This document shows positions 33,896 to 46,100 of a stretch of DNA of 64,000 bases, piece by piece. The notes beneath the pieces are model-generated. The model worked only from the letters and a program-made list of their open reading frames with translations. It did no database searches and was not told the origin of the DNA. The stretch comes from an uncultured Clostridia bacterium. GTDB taxonomy: Bacteria > Bacillota > Clostridia > TANB77 > CAG-508. Location of the stretch: contig CANQVJ010000009.1 in assembly GCA_947627295.1 (NCBI GenBank), forward strand, positions 1 through 64,000. The letters are read 5' to 3'. Each line of letters opens with the position of its first letter. The stretch's first letter is position 1. Made by a program: the position numbers and the translations under genes.

Positions 33896-33950
33896 CCAAA
33901 ATTTGCAGGGTGGAATTTAACCCCAAAAAACATCTATGAAAATAATCTAG

Positions 33951-33976
33951 AAAAGCGCTTGAAATGGCGCTTTTTT
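33951..33976 (+). terminator. metG terminator
   Basis: AAAAGCGC / GCGCTTTT 8-bp stem with 8-nt loop running into TTTTTT. Confidence 0.8.
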
Positions 33977-34025
33977 GATGCAGTAAAATTTTCTAAAAAA
34001 ACCCCCTAAAAATCATGGGAAATCG

Positions 34026-34054
34026 TTGTAATTTTTTAGCTTTTATGATATGAT
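34026..34054 (+). promoter_or_regulatory. Promoter of the giant surface protease gene
   Basis: -35 TTGTAA (34026-34031), 17-bp spacer, -10 TATGAT (34049-34054). The transcript would have an untranslated leader of about 130 nt. Confidence 0.55.
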
Positions 34055-34107
34055 AATAACTAATGAGTAAAGTAAAAAAATTGTCTAAAAAAGGGAAAAT
34101 AAGAACC

Positions 34108-34150
34108 CTCCCCACCAGCACAATCAAAGATTGTGGGTGGGGCTCAGGAA
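34108..34150 (+). promoter_or_regulatory. GC-rich leader hairpin before the giant gene
   Basis: CCCCACC and CACAATC pair with GATTGTG and GGTGGGG around an A-rich loop, with a two-base AG bulge: 14 bp of strong stem in a very AT-rich region. No U-tract follows, so it is not a simple terminator. It could stabilise the 18-kb mRNA or bind a regulator. I do not recognise a riboswitch class. Confidence 0.5.
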
Positions 34151-34189
34151 CCTTGTTTTCTAAAGAAAATAGAAGGAGGATTTTGAACC

Positions 34190-37100
34190 ATGAAAAAATC
34201 AAGAAAAAGCTTAATATTTACATTTTTGCTGCTAATTGCAATATTTGCAATTTCGTTTACAAGCGTATATGCAGTAAACAATGTAATAAAATTGGAAACA
34301 AGCAAAGAAGAATTAAATTGCCGGAGAAGAATTTACTGTTACATTTAAAACCTCAAAAGAAAATGAAAACATGTATGTATATTCGGCAAAGCTTAGTTAT
34401 GACGAGGAAATTTTTGAAAAGATTGAAACCCAAAATTTCCAAACTCAAAGCGACATATCTGAGGTTACATACAATGCAGATAACAACAAATTTGTATTAG
34501 TTAAAAAAGAAGCTAATGAAGGCGAAACATCAACCCCCGTTAGCACCCCTACTGGAGAACAAACTCCAGCAACTTATGATGCCCAAAATACAACAGGAAC
34601 AGAAATTGCAAGTGGTGCAGAAGAAACTTTAATGCAAATTAAATTAAAAGTAAAAGATAATGCAAAAGCAGGAAGCACAATAATTTCCCTAAATAGCATA
34701 AAAGCATCGGACGGAGAAAAAGACACAAACCTTACAAGCCAAACAGCAGAAGTAGAAATACTTAGCAATGGTCAAAATGAAATAAACGCAACTCCTACAA
34801 CAAATAACCAAGTAGAAGACGAAGATATTTCTGTAAAAGTAAACGCACCAAATAAAGGTCTAGGAGCATTTTTAATAATCCTAATGTTAGCAATAGCAGT
34901 AGGAATAGTTTGGTTTGACTTAAATAAAAACAAAGAGAACAAAATAAAAGCAATAGTTACAGCAATAGGAATAGTTATAATTCTATTGCTATTAATCCCT
35001 ACAATAAAAAATCTAAGTGTTAAATCAACAGATGTAGATAGCAATGGCGTTGTAAACGAGGAAGATACACAAAAAATAATTGACTATCTACTTGAAATAG
35101 AAAGGCCAGAAGATAATAACAATGAAGAAGAAAGCGAAGATACCTCTACAGAATCTCAATTAGACACAAACTCAGACGGAAGAATATCTGCAACAGATAT
35201 AGCAAGGGCAGTTAGAGGAAGTGGAAGCAGTAATAATAGTGGATCAAACTATAGAGTAAAAATTGCTTCAGCAAACAATGGAAGCAATTCAAACAATCAA
35301 GGAGGCGGAACTCAAAGCAGTTCTCAAAATAACAACCAAGGAACAGGCAGCAACCCAAGCGGTAGTGGTTCAGGTCAAGCCGGAGGAAGCCAAAGCGGTG
35401 GTTCTCAAGAACAAAACCCACCTGTAGAAAATCCTACACAAAAGCCACCAGTAAAACCAACAGCTACAATACCTTCTCCATTTTTACCAACACCAACAAT
35501 CCCTTCACCTGGTATGCCTTCGCCTAAAGTATCACCGGAAATACAATATAGCCCAGGTATTGGCACTAAACCAACATATAACCAAACACCACAAAAAGGC
35601 GAGGAATTAACGGTCGATTTAGAAATAGAAATAACACCATTTGAAGAAGTAACATCAGTAATAATAGAGGGTAAGGAAGTTCCAGTTGAACACATAATTG
35701 ACGGAATATATAGAGTAAAAGTTCCTATGCCACAAGAAGCAGGAGTTCACGATGTTGAAATAACAGGAGTAGTTCTTAAAAACGGAAAAACAGTAAACGC
35801 AAAATATAAATTTACAGTTGATGTTCTAAAAACTATTCCAGAAGTTAAATCAGTAGAAGTAAACTCAAAAGTTGAACCACCTGAAATTAGTGTTGATGTA
35901 AAAGATGAAGAAAATGCCATAACAGGCGGAAAAATTACAGTAAAAGATAAATCAGGAAAAATAGCATTTGAAAAAGAAATAACAAAAGATGAATTCAAAA
36001 ATAAATTCAAACTAGAAAAAATAGAAAAAGATGTAGAATATGAAGTAACAGTTGAAACATATTATGACTTAGATTCAAACAAATTTGGAGACATCCCTGC
36101 AAATAGCGGAAGTACCACATATAAACAAGCAATAAAAGTAAATGCTGAATATGGCTTCCAAGGTGCAAACTGGAGCATAACTCCTGAGGTTACTGAAAAT
36201 GATAATCTAATAATAACATTTGAAAACTCATTTAACTCATATTATGATGTTAAAGAAATTTTAGTTGCAGGAAAAACATATGAAGTAACTAAAGAGGGTA
36301 ACACTTATAAAGCAGTAATTGATAAGAGCGAAACAAAGGGCAAAAATACAATAAAAGTAGAAAAAGTAACTTTAAAAAATGGTGAGAGCTTTGATGCAAA
36401 CCAAGAACTAACATATATCTATTTAAAAAATAAGCCAAGTATTGGCGGAGTAACACCGGCGTTTGCCGAGTCGAACTTAAACCTTACATTTGACATCCAA
36501 GATAAAGATAATGCAATTACAAAAATAACAGTATATTTAACAGACGAAGCCGGCAACCTTGTTGCAGAAAAAGATATTGAGCAAGGCAAAAACTCTGTCG
36601 ATTTCGCAATAAACGGTAATAGCAAATACAAAGCAAGAGTAGAATATACATATGATTTAGGAAAGGGAGAAGTAACTGAGCAAAAGCAATACGATACAAT
36701 CAAACTAAAAAAAGCTCCAACAGCTACAGTAACTTCAAATGTTATTCGTGAACCTAATGAGGAAGGCGTAAAAACAATTTCTGCAACATATGAAATAACA
36801 GACGAAGATAATACAATAATACCAGGCACTCTAAAGGCAATTCTTAAAAATCCACAAGGTGAAAAAATAGCAACACAAGTTTTAAACGGTAATACTGGCA
36901 CAATAGAATTCAATTCAGAAACAGTATATGATGCTGGAACATACACAATAGAAATCCTAGCAAATTATGAAATAGAAGACGGCAAAACCCATAAAGAGGA
37001 GCCAATTGGTCAAGGAGTTATAGCAGGCCTTATATACGCAACAATAGAAAAGATTGATGCGCCTCAATATGTAAATAAAAGTGAAAGTTTTGAACTAACA

Positions 37101-40100
37101 TATACAATCAAATCAAACACAACTCAAGAGCCTACTGGAATTGAAATAAATGGCCAAATTTACCCTATAGAAGGTAAAAACGGAACATACAAAGTAGAGC
37201 TTACAGCAAAAGATACAGCAGAAGTTGTAGAATACAAAACAACAAGAATAATTTATCAAGATGCACAAATTTCAAGCGAAAGAACAACCACCGTTGAAGT
37301 GCTAAAAAGCACAGCACCACAGGTTAGTGCGCTTTCGTTTGACGGAAAAAGTAAACTACTAACATTTAACATAGTAGACCCTGAAGATACCTATGTATCA
37401 GGCAAAGTAATACTTACAGCACAAGGAAAAGCACCAATTGAAATGAATCTAACATCAAAAGAAAACATATCATTTGAGCTAAAAGACCTAGAAGAATTTG
37501 TTGAATACAATGCAGAAGTAATAATTACATATGATTTTGATTCAAATAAAGGTGATAAAGCTCACCAAAATGAAGTCCATGCAACAGGCACAATAGAGCT
37601 AATAGAAGAATATGATTTTGAACTAACAGATTTTAAATTAGACCACATCGACCCAGAAGCAAAGAAAATATATGTAACATTTGTTAGCGAAAATGCCTCA
37701 AAGAAATTTGATGTAAGCACAGTAGACATCAATGGAACAGATTATGAAGCAAAAGTAAAAGATACAAACGGAAATCAAAAAACATACATAGTAGAAATTC
37801 CATATGAGGAAGAAACAAAAAATGAGCTAGTACTTCAAGAAGCAATTTTGCAAAACTTGCAAGGTTTCAAAAACGGTGAAGATTTCACAGTAGAAGGAAT
37901 AACAGTATTCAAGCTTCATCCAACAGCAGTTGCGCAAGCACAAATCTCAGAAAACAAAAAATCAATCACAGTTCAAGTTGCTGTTACAGACGAAGAACTA
38001 ATATCAACAGACCAAAAAGTAAGGCTAGTTGATAATAAAGGAAATGAAATCGAAACAAAACCTTTGGACAACAATGAGATAACCTTTACTGCAGCAAATG
38101 AAGAACAATTTAAATCAGGCAAATATAAAGTGGAAGTCCTTTCAACCTTTGATGCAGTCGACGGCAACACCCACAAAGACGAGGTAATAGGTACATCAAA
38201 CGAAGTAGAGGTTGAAAAAGAAGTACAAGTTATTAGTGAAAAGGCCTCTAGCTACTATGTTCAAAAAGATACAGATATTACCATAACATATGAAATAGCC
38301 TCAAATACAGACGAGAAAATTCAAAAGCTAGTAGTAAATGGCGAGGAATTGCCAGCAAATAATATTAGTGGAAATACATATGAGGTTACAGTCCACATCC
38401 CTCAAACCTTTGGCACAACAACATACAACCTAAGTCAAATAATATATAGTGAAGAAGATAAAATAGATGTAGTTGGCACCACAACAACAGTAGATGTATT
38501 AAGAACAGCAGAGCCAAAAGTAAACGACATCTCTGTAAACGACGAGGCCAACCCTCCAGTACTTTCATTTAACATAGAAGATCCAGAAGAAACATTTGTA
38601 AAAGGAAAAATCAAAGTTCAAGAAACAGGCCAAGAAATAGAATTTGAGAGCCTACAAGACCTAAACTTTGAACTAACTGATATACAAGAATTCCAAGAAT
38701 ACAATGTTGAAATATCTCTTACATACAACCTATGTTCAAATAAGGAAGAAACTACTTACCTAAGAACTACTGAAGCTCCAACCAAAACATTTTCAATAAT
38801 TGGAGATTATGGCTTCAACTTAGAAGAATACAAGGTAAGAAGTGTAAACAAAGAAACTCAAACAGTCACACTAGAATTCAAAGCCACTCTAAATGAACAA
38901 GCAAGAGCAAACCACTTTGTAGACACAGTAAAAATAAATGGAACCACATATGAAAATGTTCTTCAAGAAGAAAACAACACATACACAGTGGAAATTCCAT
39001 ACAACGGGGAAGATAGGCAAGAATTCAATCTAGAAGAAGCAATACTAAACAACTTGCACAAATTCATAATAGAAGATAAAACAGCAGTCATTTTCAAAAA
39101 AGTTACAGCAGCAATAGTTCCAAATGTTTCAAGCGACATCACCAAAATAGATGTAACAATAAACATGGCAGATTCAGACGAAATAGCTGAAAACATCAAA
39201 TTAAAGTTAATCGACAGCAATGGAAATGAAGAAAGCAAAGATATCACAAGGCAAACCACCCAAGAAACCTTTGATTTACAATCAAGGATGTCAGGTACAT
39301 ACACAATAAAAATCGTAGCAGATTTTGATGCAGTCGACGGCGCCGGCTATGTTACAAATAGAGAAGTTTCAAGCCAAGAAGTTACCGTCCCTACAAAAGC
39401 TATAATAGACGAAGATGTTACACCTAAGTATGTTCAAAAGAACCAAGAATTTGATGTAACATACACAATTAGAACAAATACAACATCAGACATCCAAACA
39501 GTAGTAGTAAATGAAGTTCCTTGTACAGCAACAAAGCAAGCAGATAACAAATATCTCGTAAAAGTTACAGCACCAGAAACAGCAGGAGATGCAACCCTTG
39601 CAGTTTCAAGAATAAACTATGAAGACGGCTCAACCGCAACTGTTGAATACACATCAGCAACAGAAGTCCTAAAATCTGAAAAGCCAAACATAGCAAACAT
39701 AAAAGTGGACGATCAAAAAGAGCCACCAGTACTTAGTTACGACCTAGTCGACCCAGAAGAAACCTTTGTTGCAGGTGAGATAATAATTAAAGATACAGAA
39801 ACAAATCAAGAGCAAAAAATCCCAATGCAAGAGCTAAACTATGTTCATGAACTACAAGATATAAGACCATTTACAAAATATGATATAACATTTAACCTAA
39901 CATATGATTTAGATAAAAATAAGAACGATACTGAAAACCAAGATGTAGAATCAATTGCAGGAAACCAATTTGAAATAATAAAAGACTACAACTTCAGGCT
40001 AGAAAACTTCCAGTTAGAAAAAGTAAACAGGGAAGAAGAGAAAATTGAGCTAAGCTTTGAAAGCTCAAACGCCTCAGAAGATAACGACGAGCATGAAGAT

Positions 40101-43100
40101 TACTATGTAAGTGAAGTTATAGTAAATGACGAACCATACTCTGTAACAAAAGGCGCAAAAAATGAGCAAGGTCTTACAAAATACACATTTAGCATCCCTT
40201 ACACAGACGAAACAAGAAAAGATTTAACATTACAAAAAGCAAAATTAAATAACTTTAAAGAATTTGAAAACTTAGATAAGCATGTTATAGTATTTAAAAC
40301 AAAGCCTGTATCAAACATTACAGCTGAAGCAATTGAAGGCCAAACAATAATAAAAGGTACAACAAATATTGTGGATAGCGACACCACACTAACAGCTCTT
40401 GAAGCAAGGCTATTAAACCCAAAAACACAATCGCTATCAACAAAACCAATTAATGTAGATGCAAAAGAAGTTGAATTCACATCTCCTGAAACAGGTATGT
40501 TCAAAGCAGGAGAATATGAATTACAAATATTTGCTTCATATAATACAAGCGACGGCCAAACACATGAATTAGAGAAAATAGGCGAAACAAAGGTTACAAT
40601 TGCTACAAAAGCAAGGGTAGTAAGCGCAACAGTTCCAGATAAATATGTAGACAAGACAGGTAAGGTCGGAGTAAAATTTGAGTTTGAATCAAACAATGAT
40701 ATTGAACCAACAGGAATAAACTATGGAGAAACATATTACGAACTTACAAAACAAGAAGATAACACATACCTAGCATTAATCACACCAGATACATCTTCAG
40801 TTGGAGAAAAATCATTAACAGTAACTGTAGCAATGTATAATGGTGAAACCGTAGTATTAGATAACCCTCAAGAAGTTTCTTACTATGTGTTAAAAGATAA
40901 GCCAACCATTGAAAACTACACATTTAACCAATATACACAAAATCAAACATTAGAATTTAGCTTGAAAAATCCTGATAATGTAGCTTTTGAAAATGCAGAA
41001 GTAGTACTTGAAAAAGATGGCACACAAACTAAGAAGCAACTTAACACAGTGGTAGAAGGAGAAACTGCAAACACAGTAATAGATTTGAAAGATTTAGAAG
41101 ACGGAGAATACAAAGTAAATCTTTCAGGAACCTATGATAGAACTGATTCAAAAGCCGTAGTAGAAAACCTATCAGAATTATTTGAAGAAAAAACAATAAA
41201 TATAAAATCAAATTATGAAGAAAAAATAGAAATAACCAAAAAAGAGGTTAAAAACAATCAAGTTGATGTAACATTTGAGAGCAAAAATCTTTCAGGTTTA
41301 GATGTTAAGAAAGTTGTTGTAAACGGTCAAGAAATTGAAGTAACATCACTTGGAAACAATACATATAAAGTATCAATACCACTTGAAAGTGAGGATAATC
41401 AAACAATAACAATAGAAGAGTTAATTGTAGATTATGAAATTCGTATAAAACTTACTGAAAACAACTCATTTGAAATATTTAAAAAAGCTCCAACAGTTAC
41501 AGAAATATCAGCTGAAAGTAAAGAAGATGGCTTACATGTACACTATACTCTAACAGACGAGGCCGGCATTGCTGGAAATCTAAAGGCAAAAATAAATGGT
41601 ATAGAAAAACCAATAAATGATAAAGCTTCACAAGAAGTAGTATTTGGAGAAATTACACAAGCAGGAACTTACACAATTGAATTTATAGCTGATTATAATG
41701 CAGAAGACGGCAAAACCCACGAGGGAGAAAAAATAGGAGAATATAAGTATACCCTTCCTATAACAGCCCAAATTCTATCAAGCCAACCTTCAAAGCAATA
41801 TGCAGAAAAAAATGAAGATATAACAATTAAATACGTAATTCAATCTAACACTACTGAAACCCCAACAGCCCTTAAAATAGAGGGAATTGAGGGAGATGTT
41901 GCACTTAATAGTGAAAATCAAATAACAGTAAATGTGGGAGATACAGCAGGAAAAAAGAAATTCAATGTAACACATATTAAATATGGAGAAAATGAAGTTG
42001 GAGCTCAAAATACAGCCACAACAACCGTATTAAAAACAAAACCTCAAATTAAAAATTACAAACTAAACATAGATAGTAGAACAATTACCTTCGACTTAGA
42101 AGACCCAGACGGCGCAGTAAACGAAGGAAGCACTGCAGTCATTAAAACTGAAGGTGAAGAAGTATGCCAAACATATAACAACTTACAAAATGGCACAAAC
42201 ACAATAGAACTTAGTGAATATAGCTATAATGACGAAGAAACTTACAAACTAACATTACAAGGAACATACAACAGGTTGGATAAAGATAGCGACCTTTCAG
42301 AAATATTTGAAGAAAAGTTCCAATTAAAAATAAACACAAAACTTGCATTTGATAACTTCTCAACACACTATCCTGAAAGAGGAAAGCCAGTTGATATAAC
42401 ATTTAATGTTGCAGAAACAAATACATCAATTCCAATAACTGCAATATATGTTAATGGAACCGAATATCCAGCAGAAGTGCAAGGAGATAAATACAAAATA
42501 ACATACACAGCACAAGGTTCACAAGGAATTGAAGATTTAAGTGTAGATAGAGTAAAACACGGAGAAAATGAAGCAGATCTTGTAGAAACTATATCAGATA
42601 AGCTAGACATCTTAAAGAAAAAGCCAAGAGTTATACTTGCTAGTTGTGAAATAGATGAAGACTATGAAAACAAGAAAATAACATTTAAATTCACATTGGA
42701 AGACGAAGAAGATGCAATACTTAAAGAAGAAAGTGGCCAACTAAAAGCATACTTAAATTATCCAGGAATGAAAGATGCTCAAGGAAGAGATAACGTACCA
42801 CTTGTAAAAGGTGAAAACACAGTTGTTTATGAAAAAGTACCAAATATGTTCTTTAGACTACTTACAGTTACAGCAGATTATGATTTAGATACAGACGAAT
42901 TAAATGATAGCTTAGGTGGAGAAGACGCCAACCAAAAACAAAACGATTCATTAATTAGAATTGGCGCAGGTATGATACCACCAACAGACCTTCACATTGA
43001 TAACATCCAAGCAGTAGGAGCAGAAGAAGGAAAATACCTAAACAAAGGTCAAGAATATAAATTAAGCTTTACAGCACAAACATTTATGGGTACACCAGAG

Positions 43101-46100
43101 GCTCAACCTCTACCATATTACCCAATATCAGCAATGATTAATGGAACTTATTATGAACTAGAAAAAGTAGATAACACATATACAACTAAAACACCGTTAG
43201 AAGCCTTTAATGATGCTGGAGAACAAGAAATCACAATTGAAAGCGTAACATTAAATAACCATGAAAAAATTGAAGAAGACACTCATGGAAAATTAGATGT
43301 TTTAAAAGACCAGCTAACCCTACAAACATTTGAAGTAAACACAGATTATAATGAGAAAAAGGCAACAGCAAAAGTAGAATTAAACGACAGTGACGGCAGC
43401 TTTGTAAATGGTAAAATAGTTGTTAGAGATACAAGCGCGGAAAATGCTGAACCTAACAAAGAATTTGCAATTAATAAAGAAACACAAGAATATGACTTAA
43501 AATTAACACCATTTAAGAAATATGAAGTAACTTTATTAATTACAACAGACTTAGATTCAGACCAGTCTCCAGGTTCGGCACATTATGAGGAATATAAACA
43601 ATTTGGAGAAACTAAGCAAGTAGAATTAATAACAGATTATAAATTACAAGCAAGTGATTTCAAAGTAATAGAAGTTAATAAAGAAACAAATGTTGCAAAA
43701 CTACAATTCAAAGCAACTAACGCATCTAGCCACAAAATAGCATTTGCAAAAGTAGCAGATAAAGATTATGCAGGAGTTGGAAATGCTGGAGAAGAAAATA
43801 CATACACATTTGACTATAACTTTGAAACAAACGATAGAAAAGAAATAAAACTTGAAAAAGTTAAATTAGAAGATAACACAGAATTAGAAATAGCTGAAGA
43901 CTTAAAAGTAACAATATTCAAAACTCACCCAACAGTTGAATTTACCAAAGTAGAAGCACAAGAAAATATGAAGGTACACGCAGAATTTAATGTAACAGAT
44001 ACTGATAGTACATTGACAAATTTATATGCCGTATTAAAAGACAAACAAGGCAACGAAAAAAATGAGCAAACATTAGAAACAAATGCAAAAGAAGTCACAT
44101 TTGAAGGAATTACAGAACCAGGAGATTACCAAGTAGTAATCAAAGCAGATTACAATGCAGTTGATGGTGAAGAGCATAATAGAGAAATCATTCAAACAAG
44201 TGACCAAAGAGCAGAAATTAAGCCAAATTCAAAAATAACAAATGGCACATTACCTACAAAATATCCTGAAAAAGGTCAAATAATTGAAATAACTTATGAA
44301 ATAGCATCAAATATTGCAGAAACTCCAACAAAATTAACAATAAATGACCAAGAAGAAATAGATTTAATTTCAACAGGAAAAGAAAATGAATATAAAATTT
44401 CATACAAAGTGCCAGAAGTTGCAGGAGTACACGATATAGAAGTAACCAAAATACACTATGCAAATACAACTGTAGAATTAGCAGAAGAAAACCAATATGA
44501 ACTACAAGTAGATGTATTAAAAGCAAAACCAACATATACAGTAACAAAAACAGAATTACTAGCTCAAAAAAGTGTAGTATTCCAAATAGAAATAACAGAT
44601 GATGATGAGGCAATGAAAACAGGAACAGCAAATGTACACGAAGAAAATGTTGAGCTTAGAAAAGGCAGCAATATGCTAGCTGCAAACAACATACAATTAG
44701 ATACAGAACATTCATTAGAAATAAATATTGAATACGATTTAGATTCAAATGAACTTGAAGAAGACGAGCCAAACAAAAATGTAGCCACATTAAATGAAAC
44801 ACAAACATTCACATTAGTATCTGATTATGGTTTGGAAATTAAAAACTTAAGGGCAGTCAAAAAAAGTACAGAAGAACCAGCAACCTATGTAAACAAAAAT
44901 GACCCAATTGAATTAAGGTTCACAAGCACAAACAAAACAGAATTAAAACCAATAAGGGTTAATGTAAATGACACACAAAACAGCGATGTACCAGCAACTC
45001 TAAAAGATGTAAAAGAAGTGCCAAACACACCAAACGAATACAGTGTAGAATTAATGGCATCTACAACACCAGGAAAACAGCAATTTGAAATAACAGCAGT
45101 AGAATTAGCAGGGTCTGTAATGATTAATAACGACAAAATCACATTTGATGATACTAATAATCAAGAAATTACAGTATTAAAAGAAATACCACAAATAGAA
45201 GGCTACACATCAACCAACCAAGAAAATAGTGTAACAGTTAAATTTACAGTAATAGACCCAGATAACGCACTAAAAGAAGGTAGCAAAATTAAATTATTAG
45301 ATAGTGAAACATCTGAAGAAGTACAGTCAGCAACAATACATAAAGATGAAAATACACATACATTTACAGAACTTGAGCCAGGCAAAAAATACACAATAGA
45401 AGTAGAAAATAATTATAGCTTAAGTGAAGACGGCCAAAACGATGGCTCTAATCCATTTAAATCTGAACCAATAGAAATTACCAAAAAAGAAGAACCAAAC
45501 TTTAAAGTAAAACATCTTGAAATTTCAAAAAGAGTTCCAAAAGGCGGAAAAGTAGAAATTTCATTTGAAAATGCGGTAATGTCATATAAAGATGTTGACC
45601 ACGTAACAATCGATAGTCAGTCTTATGCAGTAAATAAAGATACAAATGGTGTGTACAAATTGCAAATAGACCCAGCTGAACAGCACGGTATCAACAAAAT
45701 ACAAGTTCAAACAGCTGAAATTGGGGATAAAAGTTTCCCAATAAACCGTCCATTATCATATACCAATGAATATGCAAACCCAAGTGCTGAGCCTACAATA
45801 GAAGAAATAGAAGAAGACGGCGGAAAAGCAAAAATAAAATATAAATTACAAGATGAAGATAAATCTGTTAGAAAACTAACTCTATATATGAAGGCTACAT
45901 CTGGTGCAGTAGTTGCAAAAACCGATATAGAAGAAGGAAACTACACAGCCGATAATCAAACAGAAAACAGCGCAGAAATATCACTATTAAAGCTAACTAG
46001 GTATAAACTAGAATTAAGGGCAACTTGTGATATAGGTGACGGCAAAACATTAGAAGAAAAATCATTATTTGAAATGGAAAAATATTCGCCATCTTATGTA

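Noticed and set aside
34910-35230. Cellulosome scaffold interpretation of the dockerin/cohesin-like domains
   Set aside because: No carbohydrate-active enzyme, scaffoldin or cellulose-binding module is nearby, and the protein ends in an M26-type protease.
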